A stretch of DNA of 64,000 nt from AR12 sp036265915 (GTDB taxonomy: Bacteria; Methylomirabilota; Methylomirabilia; Rokubacteriales; CSP1-6): the NCBI GenBank assembly GCA_036265915.1, contig DATAOC010000029.1, positions 62,001 through 126,000 on the forward strand, in the 5' to 3' direction. A program made the translations under genes and the position numbers. Under the pieces are notes generated by a model that searched no databases, was not told where the DNA came from, and saw nothing but the letters and a program-made list of their open reading frames with translations. Below are positions 8,030 through 16,728 of this stretch, piece after piece (the first letter of the stretch is position 1; the number at the start of each line of letters is the position of its first letter).

Positions 8030-8858
8030 GCCGGTGGCGCCGTCGCCGGCAGCGCCGCGCGTGACCGTGGCCATGGTCGTGCACGGAGGTCTGGAGGTGA
8101 CGCGCGCGTGTCTCGAAAGCCTGCGCGCGACGACGGAGCCGTTCACGCTGACGGTCGTCGACAACGGCTCGCTCGACGACACCCCCCGGTTCTTCGCCGA
8201 GTTCCGCCTTCCGTTTCCGCTCCGGTATGTGCGCAACGCGACCAACGGCTCGGTGCTGGCCGCCTACAATCAGGCATGGCGGCTGGCGGACACGGAGTTC
8301 GTGTGCCTGCTCCACAACGACACGGTGATGCTCGAGCCCCGCTGGCTCGAGCGGCTGCTCGCGCCGCATGCCGAGCGCGAAACCGGGCTCACGGGCCTCT
8401 ACGGCGCAAAGCACGTCCGGCGCGACGGACGCTACGCGGCGCGCAGTCTGGCGCACAGCCTGGCCGACGGCCCGTGCGTGCGCGCGCCGTTCGAGGAAGT
8501 GGCGGCGGTCGACGGTGTCTGCCTCTGCGTGCGACGGAGTCTGCTGGAAGAGGTCGGCGGCTTCGACGAAGCCTACGGGTTCTTCCACGGCTACGACCGC
8601 GACCTGTCGTTTGCCGTGCGCGAGCGCGGACGGCGCTGCTATGTCGTCGCGGCGCCGTTTCACCACCGCGGCGGCGCGACGCGAACGCGCGCGTTCACGT
8701 CGGAACCCGAGGCCGAGCGTCGCGACCTCGAGCTTCGGCGTGCCGCCATGCAGCGCTTCAGCGAGAAGTACGCCCATCGTCTGCCGTGCGACGTCCGTGG
8801 TCTCGGCGCCCGCGTGGCCGACTGGCTGGGCCGGCCGCTTGGTCGCCGGCGCGGCTGA
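8010..8858 (+). CDS. Glycosyltransferase family 2
   Basis: GT-A fold glycosyltransferase, about 282 residues, likely adding a sugar to a surface polysaccharide or small acceptor in the cytoplasm. Visible motifs: VVDNGSLDDTP (nucleotide binding), NATNGSVLAAYNQAW, LLHNDTVML (DxD-like, here NDT), VDGVCLCVRRSLLEEVGGFDE, and FFHGYDRDLSFAVRERG, the usual ED-equivalent acceptor region. The GTG at 8010 overlaps the SDR stop by 20 bases; a GTG at 8034 is an alternative and the domain only begins near residue 18. No transmembrane segment. Confidence 0.82.
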   Translation: MVTRRPEPVAPSPAAPRVTVAMVVHGGLEVTRACLESLRATTEPFTLTVVDNGSLDDTPRFFAEFRLPFPLRYVRNATNGSVLAAYNQAWRLADTEFVCLLHNDTVMLEPRWLERLLAPHAERETGLTGLYGAKHVRRDGRYAARSLAHSLADGPCVRAPFEEVAAVDGVCLCVRRSLLEEVGGFDEAYGFFHGYDRDLSFAVRERGRRCYVVAAPFHHRGGATRTRAFTSEPEAERRDLELRRAAMQRFSEKYAHRLPCDVRGLGARVADWLGRPLGRRRG

Positions 8859-8895
8859 CGACAATGTCCACTCCGTCTAGTACATTGGCCGGGCG

Positions 8896-9900
8896 ATGAA
8901 GGCGGCAATCCTGCGCGCGCCGCGCGCGCTCGACATCTCTACCGTCACGCCTCCGCGCCCCGGGCCCGACGACGCCGTGGTGCGCGTCGGCATGGCGGGG
9001 CTGTGCGGCACCGACTACCGGATCTGGTCGGGCGATCGCGCCGTCGCGTATCCACGGGTGATGGGGCACGAGTTCGTCGGCCACGTCGAGGCGGTGGGCG
9101 AGGCTGTGACACGCGTCCGCGTCGGCGATCGCGTGGCCGTGGAGCCGAACTACTCGTGCGGCGCGTGTGCGCTCTGCCGTGAGGGCAATCGCAATCTCTG
9201 CCTGTCGCGCACGGCCATCGGTATCGACGTCGACGGCTGCTTCGCCGAGCTCGTACGCGTGCCGGCGCGCTGCTGCTGGCCCGCGCCGCCCTCGGTGGGC
9301 GACGCCGACCTCGTCCTCACCGAGCCGCTCGCGGTCGTCGTCCGCGCCGTGGCCCGATCGGCCGCGCGGGCAGGGGAGACGGCGGCCGTGGTCGGCCTCG
9401 GCAGTCTCGGGCTGCTCGCGCTCCAGGTGCTGCGCGCGCGGGGCGCGCGGGTGCTCGCCATTGCCCGCAGCGCGCGGCGCTTCGCGCTCGCGCGCGAGCT
9501 CGGCGCCGAGGCAATGCACGCCGTCGGTGACGGGTCACTCGAGCGTGCCGCGCAGGCGCTGTCGGGGCGCGAAGGCGTCGACTGCGTGGTGGAGACGGCC
9601 GGCACCCCGGAGGCGGTGAACCACGCACTGGAGCTCGTGCGGCCCGGCGGCCGCGTCGTGCTCACGGGGCTGCCACACGCGGCGACGCCGGTGACATTCT
9701 TCTCGGTCGTGCGCCGCGAGGTCACGATCACCGGCTCGATGATCTACCAGGACGAGTTCGCCGAGGCGATGCGTCTCGTGGCCGAGGGCGCGGTGCTGAC
9801 CGCCCCCCTGATCACCGGCCGCTTCCCGCTCGACGATCTTGCGGGAGCCTTCGCCGCCCACCGGCGGCCCGAGTCCATCAAGGTCGCCGTCATCCCCTGA
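8896..9900 (+). CDS. Zinc-dependent alcohol/polyol dehydrogenase (MDR)
   Basis: 334-residue medium-chain dehydrogenase of the threonine/sorbitol dehydrogenase group. Catalytic zinc ligands Cys37 (LCGTDY) and His58-Glu59 (GHEFVGH); structural zinc site Cys88, Cys91, Cys94, Cys102. Rossmann motif VVGLGSLG in the second half and C-terminal IKVAVIP. Oxidises a secondary alcohol or sugar alcohol with NAD(P); substrate not predictable. A -10-like TACATT at 8881-8886 lies 9 bases before the ATG and no ribosome site is obvious, suggesting a leaderless message. Confidence 0.88.
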   Translation: MKAAILRAPRALDISTVTPPRPGPDDAVVRVGMAGLCGTDYRIWSGDRAVAYPRVMGHEFVGHVEAVGEAVTRVRVGDRVAVEPNYSCGACALCREGNRNLCLSRTAIGIDVDGCFAELVRVPARCCWPAPPSVGDADLVLTEPLAVVVRAVARSAARAGETAAVVGLGSLGLLALQVLRARGARVLAIARSARRFALARELGAEAMHAVGDGSLERAAQALSGREGVDCVVETAGTPEAVNHALELVRPGGRVVLTGLPHAATPVTFFSVVRREVTITGSMIYQDEFAEAMRLVAEGAVLTAPLITGRFPLDDLAGAFAAHRRPESIKVAVIP

Positions 9901-10018
9901 GCCGAGCTGCGCACGGCTCTCGCCGGCGCACCTCAAGTACCTGACACATCGGGCCGATTTCGAGACGGCGGCGGGCAACGGACCTGGAAAGCCCTCCACC
10001 CGGGTGGCGAACCGCGAA

Positions 10019-10024
10019 TATAAT
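10019..10024 (+). promoter_or_regulatory. -10 box TATAAT
   Basis: Perfect TATAAT in the 164-base gap after the alcohol dehydrogenase, 40 bases before the ATG at 10065, which has its own GGAGGGAG ribosome site. The -35 match is weak (TCCACC at 9995-10000). Likely promoter of the small envelope operon 10065-11086. Confidence 0.5.
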
Positions 10025-10064
10025 GAAGCCGGCCCTCGTCGGAGGGACACGGAGGGAGACTTCC

Positions 10065-10466
10065 ATGAAGAGGTGGGCCTGGGCGTTCGTCCTGCTCGTT
10101 GCGCTGCTCGTCTCGAGCGTCGCGGCCAGTGAGGCGGCGGGCGGCCACTCCCGGTCCTGGCACCGCGGCCACTGGCATGGCGGAGGCCGCGTCTTCATCG
10201 GCGTCGGACCCGGCTGGTGGTATCCGTATCCGTACTGGTATTACCCCCCTGCGTACTACGGTCCGCCGAGCGTCGTGGTCGAAGAGCCGCCCGTGTACAT
10301 CGAGCAGCAGCCCGCGCCCCCCGCAGGCGCGGCTCCCTCGGTGAGCTCGGCGCCTGCCACGCCTCAGCAGTACTGGTACTACTGCGAGCCGTCCGGCGGC
10401 TACTACCCCGGTGTCGCGAGCTGCTCGGAGGCGTGGATCAAGGTGCCGGCGAGGGCGCAGCAGTGA
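10065..10466 (+). CDS. Secreted Tyr/Pro-rich small protein
   Basis: 133-residue exported protein with a signal peptide (MKRWAWAFVLLVALLVSS..., cleavage probably after ASEA near residue 25), a His-rich patch (SRSWHRGHWHGGG), a strongly aromatic repeat (WYPYPYWYYPPAYYGPP) and a C-terminal module QYWYYCEPSGGYYP...CSEAWIKV. The last module is common in short Gram-negative envelope proteins of unknown role; its two cysteines may form a disulfide. ATG chosen for the signal peptide and ribosome site. Cotranscribed with the following lipoprotein (GTGA overlap). Confidence 0.75.
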   Translation: MKRWAWAFVLLVALLVSSVAASEAAGGHSRSWHRGHWHGGGRVFIGVGPGWWYPYPYWYYPPAYYGPPSVVVEEPPVYIEQQPAPPAGAAPSVSSAPATPQQYWYYCEPSGGYYPGVASCSEAWIKVPARAQQ

Positions 10467-11086
10467 GGCGCGCCTTCATCGTCGCACCGGTGGCGCTCCT
10501 GCTCGGCGCGTGTGCGACCGTGCCGAGCGGGCCCAGCGTGATGGTGCTGCCGGGCAGCGGCAAGAGCTTCGAGCAGTTCCAGATAGACGACGCCATTTGC
10601 CGGCAGTGGGCGCAGCAGCAAACGGGGACCACCGCGAGTCACGCGTCCACCGGAGGCACGGCGACGGGCGCCGTCGTCGGGACCGCCGTGGGTGCGGCGG
10701 CGGGAGCGGCTCTCGGCGCGGCGGCCGGGAATCCTGGGATCGGCGCCGCTGCCGGCGCCGGTGTGGGATTGCTCGGCGGCACGGCCGTGGGCGCCGGTCA
10801 GGGCGAGGGCGCGTACAGGTCGGTGCAGCAGCGCTACAACGTGGCGTTCATGCAGTGCCACTACGCGAAGGGCAACCAGATTCCGGTTGCCCGCGGCTCG
10901 GTGGCTCCGGGATATTCGTCCAGTCGCATCGGACCGCCGCCGCCTCCGCCGCCGCCGCCCGCGCGCTCCTCCGCGCCGCCGACGACCACGCCGCCGGCCA
11001 GCGCACCGCCGCCGGCGCCGTCCAGCACACCGCCGGCGCCTCCCGCCGGCGCACCGCCGCCTCCGCCGCCCGGCCCCAGCGGGTAA
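10463..11086 (+). CDS. Glycine-zipper lipoprotein with proline-rich tail
   Basis: 207-residue lipoprotein: signal peptide with lipobox LLGAC (Cys about residue 16), a conserved YMGG-like or glycine-zipper region (GAVVGTAVGAAAGAALGAAAG and GIGAAAGAGVGLLGG, residues 75-115), a segment YRSVQQRYNVAFMQCHYAKGN, then about 50 residues that are almost only Pro, Ala and Ser. Such proteins sit in the outer membrane or periplasm and are often annotated as glycine zipper family proteins. GTG start overlaps the stop of 10065-10466. Confidence 0.78.
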   Translation: MRRAFIVAPVALLLGACATVPSGPSVMVLPGSGKSFEQFQIDDAICRQWAQQQTGTTASHASTGGTATGAVVGTAVGAAAGAALGAAAGNPGIGAAAGAGVGLLGGTAVGAGQGEGAYRSVQQRYNVAFMQCHYAKGNQIPVARGSVAPGYSSSRIGPPPPPPPPPARSSAPPTTTPPASAPPPAPSSTPPAPPAGAPPPPPPGPSG

Positions 11087-11120
11087 TCGGCGCTTCCGAA
11101 GGGGCTGCACCGAGCGCGCG

Positions 11121-11126
11121 TATAAT
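11121..11126 (+). promoter_or_regulatory. -10 box TATAAT
   Basis: Perfect TATAAT 23 bases before the GTG start at 11150, with a GGAGGA ribosome site (11134-11139) in between. No good -35 at normal distance. Likely SDR promoter. Confidence 0.5.
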
Positions 11127-11149
11127 TCGCGCCCGGAGGACGCCTGCTC

Positions 11150-11905
11150 GTGAAGCTCGCCGGCAAGCACGCTGTCGTCACCGGCTCCACCAAGGGAATC
11201 GGGCTCGGCATCGCGCGTGCCTTCGTCCGCGAGGGCGCGCGCGTCGTCGTGAACGCGCGCACCGCCGCCGACTGTCACGCCATCGTCGCCGACCTCGGTC
11301 CCGCCGCAATCGCCGTTCCCGCTGACCTCGCGGTGGCCGATGAGGTGCGCCGGCTCGCGCGCGAGTCGCTCGCCGCGCTCGACGGCCGCGTGGACGTGCT
11401 CGTCAACAACGCGGGCCAGCCGCGCGTGGCGCCGTCGGTCGACCTGGCCGAGGCCGACTACCGCTACACGCTGGACCTCAATCTCACCGCGTACTTCCTG
11501 CTCTCGCAGGCGCTGGCGCCTGGCATGCTCGCGCGGCACAGTGGCTCGATCATCATGATCGGCTCGATCAACGGCACGCTGCCGTTTCCCGAGCGGCTCG
11601 CGTACTGTGTGTCCAAGGCCGGCGTCAACATGCTGACGAAGATCCTGGCCATCGAGTGGGCGGCCGCCGGGGTGCGCGTCAACTGTCTGGCGCCTGGCTA
11701 CGTCACCAGCGATCTGGTCCGGCGGCTCAGTGCTGCGGGCGTGCTCGACACCGCGCGCCTCGCGAATCGCACGCCGATGGGGCGTCTCGGCACACCGGAC
11801 GAGATGGGCGCCGTCGCCGTGTTCCTGGCCAGCGAGGATGCGTCGTTCGTGACCGGCGAGGTCCTCACCGCCGACGGAGGCTGGTCGGCGTACGGATACG
11901 TCTAG
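11150..11905 (+). CDS. Short-chain dehydrogenase/reductase
   Basis: 251-residue classical SDR. TGSTKGIG cofactor loop (11-18), NNAG (86-89), catalytic Ser139, Tyr152, Lys156 (YCVSK), and C-terminal SFVTGEVLTADGGW. The NARTAAD segment after strand 2 suggests NADP(H) preference. Monocistronic: own -10 box upstream, and a hairpin follows the stop. Physiological substrate cannot be inferred. Confidence 0.86.
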   Translation: MKLAGKHAVVTGSTKGIGLGIARAFVREGARVVVNARTAADCHAIVADLGPAAIAVPADLAVADEVRRLARESLAALDGRVDVLVNNAGQPRVAPSVDLAEADYRYTLDLNLTAYFLLSQALAPGMLARHSGSIIMIGSINGTLPFPERLAYCVSKAGVNMLTKILAIEWAAAGVRVNCLAPGYVTSDLVRRLSAAGVLDTARLANRTPMGRLGTPDEMGAVAVFLASEDASFVTGEVLTADGGWSAYGYV

Positions 11906-11909
11906 CTCG

Positions 11910-11926
11910 CGCCCCGCCGTGGGGCG
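11910..11926 (+). terminator. GC hairpin after SDR gene (no T-tract)
   Basis: CGCCCC-gccgt-GGGGCG, a 6-bp all-GC stem 4 bases after the SDR stop codon. No downstream T run, so it is at best a weak or Rho-assisted terminator. Confidence 0.3.
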
Positions 11927-12082
11927 TCGAGGGTCGATCGTAATTCCGACACGCGCTTCGCGCGTCCGTTCCACCGCCTCGGAGTGTCCGGCCCGGTGTT
12001 TGCTGCGGAGCATCCTTGACCGGAGAACTTCGAGTCCGCGAGCGACCGGGAACGGCGCTCGACCGGTCGGAAGGAAGCACAT

Positions 12083-12961
12083 ATGAGTGTCGCAGCCCGC
12101 ATCGTGCTCGTGATCGTCCTCGTCGTGTCAGCCGCCCTCACGTCGACCCCGATCTTCGCCCGGACGGTCGGCGAGATCATCGACGATGCGCGCATCGCGG
12201 GGGAGGTGAAGGCGAAGCTCGCCGCCGAGTCGCTCTCGAACCTCGCGAGCATCGACGTCACCTCGGACACCGGGATCGTGACCCTCTCGGGCACCGTCGA
12301 CTCCGCCGAGCGGAGAGCGCGCGCGGCACAGATCGCGGGAGCGGTGACGGGGGTGAAGGGCCTGGTGAACAACATCCAGGTCGCCGGAGCAGCCGCGCCG
12401 GTGCCAGGGACACCGCCGCCTGCCGGCGCGCCCGCGCCCGGAACGGCCGGCTCGCCGTCGGCCTCGCCGACGGCGACATCTGCGAGCCCGTCCGCGCCGG
12501 CCAGCGGCACCGAGAGTGTCGACGCGACCGGTGTCGTCGCATCGGTCGATGCCGCAAGCGGGACGATCACGCTGACCGATGGTCGGATCTTGAAGACGAC
12601 GCCCGGCACGGCGCTGTGGCAGCCGGTGACGCTCTCTGCGGTGCACGCCGGCACGGAGGTCTTCGTGCGCGGCGCGACGCCGGCGGGCTACCAGCCGGTG
12701 GCGGCGCCGACCGAGTGGCGCATGGGCACCGTGAGCCGCGTGAACGCCGCCGCGAACCAGCTCGTGCTCACCGACGGGACGCTCGTTCGGGTGTCGCCGG
12801 CGACCAGCGTGCTGCAGGGTGGCCGGCGCGTCAGCCTGGGCGACATCCACCCGGGCGCGGAAGTCGTGATCCGCACCCCCACGGCGCCGACGGCGGCGGC
12901 GTCACCCATCGACGCCTCGGAGGTCAGCATCGTCTGGGCGCCGACCGCCACCGCTCGCTGA
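12083..12961 (+). CDS. BON-domain periplasmic protein with duplicated beta modules
   Basis: 292-residue exported protein. A signal peptide (about residues 1-26) is followed by a BON domain (about 30-102, with IDVTSDTGIVTLSGTVDS), a phospholipid- or membrane-associated fold seen in OsmY-type stress proteins. A Pro/Ala/Ser linker (105-148) follows, then two copies of a beta-rich module of about 60 residues (GVVASVDAASGTITLTDGR near 152 and GTVSRVNAAANQLVLTDGT near 218, each ending in a PG/AG-x-V strand). The same module occurs in the lipoprotein at 37160. Function probably envelope stress or stability; inferred. Confidence 0.75.
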   Translation: MSVAARIVLVIVLVVSAALTSTPIFARTVGEIIDDARIAGEVKAKLAAESLSNLASIDVTSDTGIVTLSGTVDSAERRARAAQIAGAVTGVKGLVNNIQVAGAAAPVPGTPPPAGAPAPGTAGSPSASPTATSASPSAPASGTESVDATGVVASVDAASGTITLTDGRILKTTPGTALWQPVTLSAVHAGTEVFVRGATPAGYQPVAAPTEWRMGTVSRVNAAANQLVLTDGTLVRVSPATSVLQGGRRVSLGDIHPGAEVVIRTPTAPTAAASPIDASEVSIVWAPTATAR

Positions 12962-13019
12962 GCGCCGCGCGTGCGCGGCCGGCCTGGGGTACCATAGCGG
13001 CGAGCAAGGGAGGCCTTCC

Positions 13020-14729
13020 ATGGCGTTCGACCTCGTCGTGAAGAACGGTACGGTCATCGACGGCTCGGGTCTGCCCCGCTTTCGCGGCGACATCGGCGTG
13101 CGCGACGGACGCATCGCCAGCATCGGCCGCATCCGCGAGCGGGCGCGCGAGGTGCTCGACGCCGAGGGGCACGTCGTGGCCCCGGGCTTCATCGACGGGC
13201 ATACCCACATGGACGCGCAGGTCTTCTGGGATCCGTACGGCACGTGCTCGTGCTGGCATGGCATCACGAGCGTCGTCATGGGCAACTGCGGGTTCACGCT
13301 CGCCCCGTGCTCGTCCAAGGACAAGCATCTCGTCATCCGGAATCTCGAGCGCGCCGAGGACATCTCCGCCGAGGCCATGGACGCCGGCATCGAATGGTCG
13401 TGGACGACGTACCGCGAGTTCCTCGACACGCTCGAGCGGCTTCCGAAGGGCATCAACTACTCCGGCTATCTCGGCCATTCCGCGCTCCGCACGCATGTGA
13501 TGGGCGAGCGCGCGTTCGACGGGCCGGCGACCGAGGACGATTTGCGGGCCATGGCCGCCGAGCTCGGCGACGCCATCGAGGCGGGCGCCATGGGCTTCAC
13601 CACGTCGCGCTCGCCGAGCCACGAGACGCCGGACCGGCGGCCGGTGGCGAGCCGGATGGCGACGTGGGACGAGGTGCGCCGGCTGGTCGGCGTGATGGGT
13701 GATCTCAACGCCGGCGTCTTCGAGCTGGCGGGCGAGGGCGTCGATCGCAGCACGGGCGGCGAGGAGGCGCGCCGGGACTATCATCGCCGGCTGCGCGAGC
13801 TCGCCGTGGAGACCGGCCGGCCCATCACGTTCGGCCTCTTCGGTCGCCGCGATGCGCCGGGGATCTGGCGCGAGTACGTGCGGTTGATCGACGAGACGGT
13901 CGCCGCGGGCGGTCGGATGTTCGCGCAGGTGCACAGCCGCGCGCTGTCGGCCATCCTCTCGTTCAAGACGCAGACGCCGTTCGACAAGCTGCCGGTCTGG
14001 CGTGACATCCGCAAGCTGCCGCTCGCCGAGCAGAAGGCGCGGCTGCTCGACCGGAGCCTGCGCCCGCAGCTGGTGGAGGCCGCGCGCGCAAAGTTCGAGG
14101 GCAAGCCGATCGGCACCGAGGCGCGGCCGGCCGTGTTCGACTGGCTCTTCGTCATGGACAACGTGCACGGTCCCCACCGCTCGGTGGCCGACGTCGCGCG
14201 TGAGCGGGGCTGCGATCCCGTGGACGCCATGATCGACGTGGCGCTGGAGCGGGACTTCGACGCCTTCTTCTTCCAGCCGATCGCCAATGAGGATCAGGAC
14301 GTCGCGCTGGAGCTGATGCGCTACCCGCGCGCGGTCGTGACGTTCTCGGATTCCGGCGCGCACGTCTCGCAGCTCATGGATTCCTCGCTGCAGACGCACT
14401 TGCTCGCCCACTGGGTGCGCGAGAAGCAGGCGTTCACCCTCGAAGAAGCCGTGCGGATGCTGACCCTCGTGCCGGCGACGCACTGGGGCTTCGCCGACCG
14501 CGGCCTGCTCCGCGAAGGCATGGCGGCGGACCTCGTGGTGTTCGACCCCGCCACGATCGCGGCCGAGATGCCGGAAGTCGTCACCGACCTTCCCGCCGGG
14601 GCGAAGCGGCTCGTGCAGCGCTGCCGCGGCATCGCTGCCACCGTCGTCAACGGCGAGACCGTCCTGCGTGACGGCAAGCCGACCGGCGCTCTGCCCGGCC
14701 GGCTCCTGCGAGGGCCGCTCGCCCACTAG
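13020..14729 (+). CDS. N-acyl-D-amino-acid deacylase-type amidohydrolase
   Basis: 569-residue metal-dependent hydrolase of the D-aminoacylase/dihydroorotase superfamily. N-terminal beta sandwich with KNGTVIDGSG, metal motif GHTHMD (His61, His63), and GNCGFT (Cys90), the unusual metal-bridging Cys of D-aminoacylases. Near the C terminus it has FSDSGAHVS (probable catalytic Asp), then LREGMAADLVVFDP. Expected reaction: N-acyl-D-amino acid to D-amino acid plus carboxylate, though close relatives act on other amides. A GGGAGG ribosome site precedes the ATG, and TACCAT at 12990-12995 is a possible -10. Followed after 11 bases by DUF3309 and the ABC importer genes, so probably the first gene of that operon. 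Paralogue at 24049-25734. Confidence 0.82.
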   Translation: MAFDLVVKNGTVIDGSGLPRFRGDIGVRDGRIASIGRIRERAREVLDAEGHVVAPGFIDGHTHMDAQVFWDPYGTCSCWHGITSVVMGNCGFTLAPCSSKDKHLVIRNLERAEDISAEAMDAGIEWSWTTYREFLDTLERLPKGINYSGYLGHSALRTHVMGERAFDGPATEDDLRAMAAELGDAIEAGAMGFTTSRSPSHETPDRRPVASRMATWDEVRRLVGVMGDLNAGVFELAGEGVDRSTGGEEARRDYHRRLRELAVETGRPITFGLFGRRDAPGIWREYVRLIDETVAAGGRMFAQVHSRALSAILSFKTQTPFDKLPVWRDIRKLPLAEQKARLLDRSLRPQLVEAARAKFEGKPIGTEARPAVFDWLFVMDNVHGPHRSVADVARERGCDPVDAMIDVALERDFDAFFFQPIANEDQDVALELMRYPRAVVTFSDSGAHVSQLMDSSLQTHLLAHWVREKQAFTLEEAVRMLTLVPATHWGFADRGLLREGMAADLVVFDPATIAAEMPEVVTDLPAGAKRLVQRCRGIAATVVNGETVLRDGKPTGALPGRLLRGPLAH

Positions 14730-14740
14730 AGGGGGACGCC

Positions 14741-14893
14741 ATGAGCACCGTGCTGCTCATCATCCTGATCCTGATCCTGCTCGGGGCGCTGCCGCTGTGG
14801 CCGTACAGCTCGGGGTGGGGCTACTATCCCAGCGGCGGCGTCGGCCTGCTGGTCCTGATCCTCATCATCCTGCTGCTGACCGGCCGTCTCTAG
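14741..14893 (+). CDS. DUF3309 mini membrane protein
   Basis: A 50-residue protein: two hydrophobic helices rich in Leu/Ile around a conserved centre, LGALPLWPYSSGWGYYPSGG. The W-P-x-S-x-G-W-G-Y-Y-P-S-G-G core is the hallmark of DUF3309. Function unknown; such proteins occur widely in proteobacteria and relatives, usually as single small genes. Preceded by a GGGGGAC ribosome site, 11 bases after the amidohydrolase stop and 4 bases before the solute-binding protein start, hence inside the operon. Confidence 0.85.
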   Translation: MSTVLLIILILILLGALPLWPYSSGWGYYPSGGVGLLVLILIILLLTGRL

Positions 14894-14897
14894 CCGG

Positions 14898-15932
14898 ATG
14901 ATCGGGCGCGCGCTCGTCTCATCGTCGCTGCTGCTCGTCCTCATGGTGGCCCCCGGCGCCGTTCGCGCCGCGGACCCGCTCGTGATCAGCATCTGGGGCG
15001 GCAACTGGAAAGACACCATCGAGCGCGTCGTCGCCCAGCCGTTCACGGCCAGGACGGGGACTCCCGTCGAGTTCGAGGTCGGCGGCACGCTCGATCGGCT
15101 CGCCAAGGCGCGGGTGGCGAAGGCCGCGCCGCTCGTCGACATCACGTTCACCACCTCGCACGTCGCCCGCCTGTACGCGTCCGACAACCTCTTCGAGAAG
15201 CTCGATCTCACACGGCTGCCGAGCTCCAGGGATCTGGCGCGCGAGGCGTTTCGCAGCGACTCCGCCATCGGCAGCTGGGCGTACGTCTACACGATCGCGT
15301 ATCGACCCGATCTGGTGAAGACGCCGATCACCCGGTGGGCCGACCTGTGGGACCCGGCGCTGAAGGGCAAGATCGCCATGCCCGACTTCGATCCCTCGCA
15401 CATCATCACGATCAGCGCGCTGCTCGACGGCGGCAACGAGAAATCCTGGGAGAAGGGTCAGGCGCGGCTCAAGGCGCTGAAGCCGAACATCGCGGCCTTC
15501 TTCTCGACCGACGCGCGCAGCCAGGATCTCCTGAAGACCGGCGAAGCGCCGGTCGAGATCATGCTGTCGATCAATGCGTTTCACCTCCGCGAGCAAGGCA
15601 TCCAGGTGACCATCGTGGAGCCGAAGGACCGGCCGGGTATCGTGGGTATCGACACGGCATCGATCATGGCGGGCAGCAAGAAGTCCGCGGCCGCCTACGA
15701 CTTCATCAATCTCCTGCTGTCGCGCGAGATCCAGGAGCAGCTCGTGTCCGCCTTCAAGGCCGGGCCGACGAATCTGAAGGCCACCGTACCGGCCGCGCTC
15801 AAGGGGCAGCCCGGCGTGTTCACGAGCCCGGCGGAGTGGAAGGAGCGCGGCTACATCATCGACGACGAGACGCGCGCCACGCTGCTGCCGAAGTGGAAAG
15901 AGTGGTTCAACGCGAACATCGTTGCCCGCTAG
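14898..15932 (+). CDS. ABC transporter solute-binding protein (PotD/PhnS-like)
   Basis: 344-residue periplasmic binding protein, Sec signal peptide about 1-24 (VRAADPL). The start of the mature protein (VISIWGGNWKDTIERVVAQPF, split here as strand then helix) and LYASDNLFEKLDLTRLP, WADLWDPALKGKIAMPD and AYDFINLLLS are typical of the polyamine / 2-aminoethylphosphonate / iron-type group. Binds the substrate and delivers it to the two permeases encoded next. Family members bind spermidine, putrescine, phosphonates or thiamine, so the ligand is open. ATG lies 4 bases after the DUF3309 stop. Confidence 0.88.
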   Translation: MIGRALVSSSLLLVLMVAPGAVRAADPLVISIWGGNWKDTIERVVAQPFTARTGTPVEFEVGGTLDRLAKARVAKAAPLVDITFTTSHVARLYASDNLFEKLDLTRLPSSRDLAREAFRSDSAIGSWAYVYTIAYRPDLVKTPITRWADLWDPALKGKIAMPDFDPSHIITISALLDGGNEKSWEKGQARLKALKPNIAAFFSTDARSQDLLKTGEAPVEIMLSINAFHLREQGIQVTIVEPKDRPGIVGIDTASIMAGSKKSAAAYDFINLLLSREIQEQLVSAFKAGPTNLKATVPAALKGQPGVFTSPAEWKERGYIIDDETRATLLPKWKEWFNANIVAR

Positions 15933-16728
15933 CGTTCGCGGCGCCCTGCTGCTGGCGCCGGCTCTGGCCGCGCTCGCGATCTTCGCCGCCGCCCTCGGCG
16001 CGCTGTTCCGGCTCAGCGTCCTCGAGTTCGTGCCCGGCTCGCTCCGCACCGGCGGCCTCACCGATGCGAACTTCCGGGCCGTACTGACGCCGCAGTACGT
16101 TCGTGCCGTGGCCGACACCGCGCTGCTGTCCGCCGCCACCACCGCGGTGACGCTCGTCACCGCCTTCCCCGTCGCCTACGCGCTGGCGCGGGCGCGCTCG
16201 CCCCGCGTGCGAGCGACGGTGCTCGCGCTGACGCTGGCGCCGTTCTTCACCGGCGCCATCGTGCGAACCTATGCGCTCATGCTGATTCTCGGCAACTCGC
16301 TCGTCTCGTGGCCCGTCCGGCTGCTGTTCGAGCCGTCCGGCGTGCTCGTCGGGCTCGTCCATTTCTCGATGCCGACGATGATCCTGGTGCTGGCGGCTGC
16401 GCTCGCGCACGTCGATCCGACCGTGGAGCGGGCGGCCGCCAGCCTCGGCGCGGCTCCGGTTCGGGTCTTCCGGCGGGTGACGCTGCCGCTCGCGATGCCG
16501 GGCATCGCGTCCGGGTGCCTCATCGTGTTCGCGTGGACGTTCAGCGCGTTCGCCACGCCGGAGCTGCTCGGCGGCGGACGGGTGAAGATGATCGCGAATG
16601 TGGTGAAGGACCTCACGCTCGACGCGTTCAACTGGCCGGGCGGCGCCGCGTTTGCCATCGTCGCCCTCGCGGTGACGCTGCTGCTCGTCGGAGGGCTCGG
16701 CCGCGCCCTCACGCCGCGCGAGCACTGA
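15922..16728 (+). CDS. ABC transporter permease 1
   Basis: 268-residue inner-membrane permease, about six helices, of the PotB/PhnU type. EAA loop: ERAAASLGAAPVRVFRRV followed by TLPLAMPGI, the site contacting the ATPase. TTG start overlaps the solute-binding gene by 11 bases, showing tight coupling. Forms the channel with the next permease. Confidence 0.88.
   Translation: MPASVRGALLLAPALAALAIFAAALGALFRLSVLEFVPGSLRTGGLTDANFRAVLTPQYVRAVADTALLSAATTAVTLVTAFPVAYALARARSPRVRATVLALTLAPFFTGAIVRTYALMLILGNSLVSWPVRLLFEPSGVLVGLVHFSMPTMILVLAAALAHVDPTVERAAASLGAAPVRVFRRVTLPLAMPGIASGCLIVFAWTFSAFATPELLGGGRVKMIANVVKDLTLDAFNWPGGAAFAIVALAVTLLLVGGLGRALTPREH

Noticed and set aside
10403..12082. 559-codon minus-strand frame opposite the lipoprotein and SDR
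   Set aside because: Shadow frame; no ribosome site or motif, and the plus-strand SDR has its full catalytic triad.
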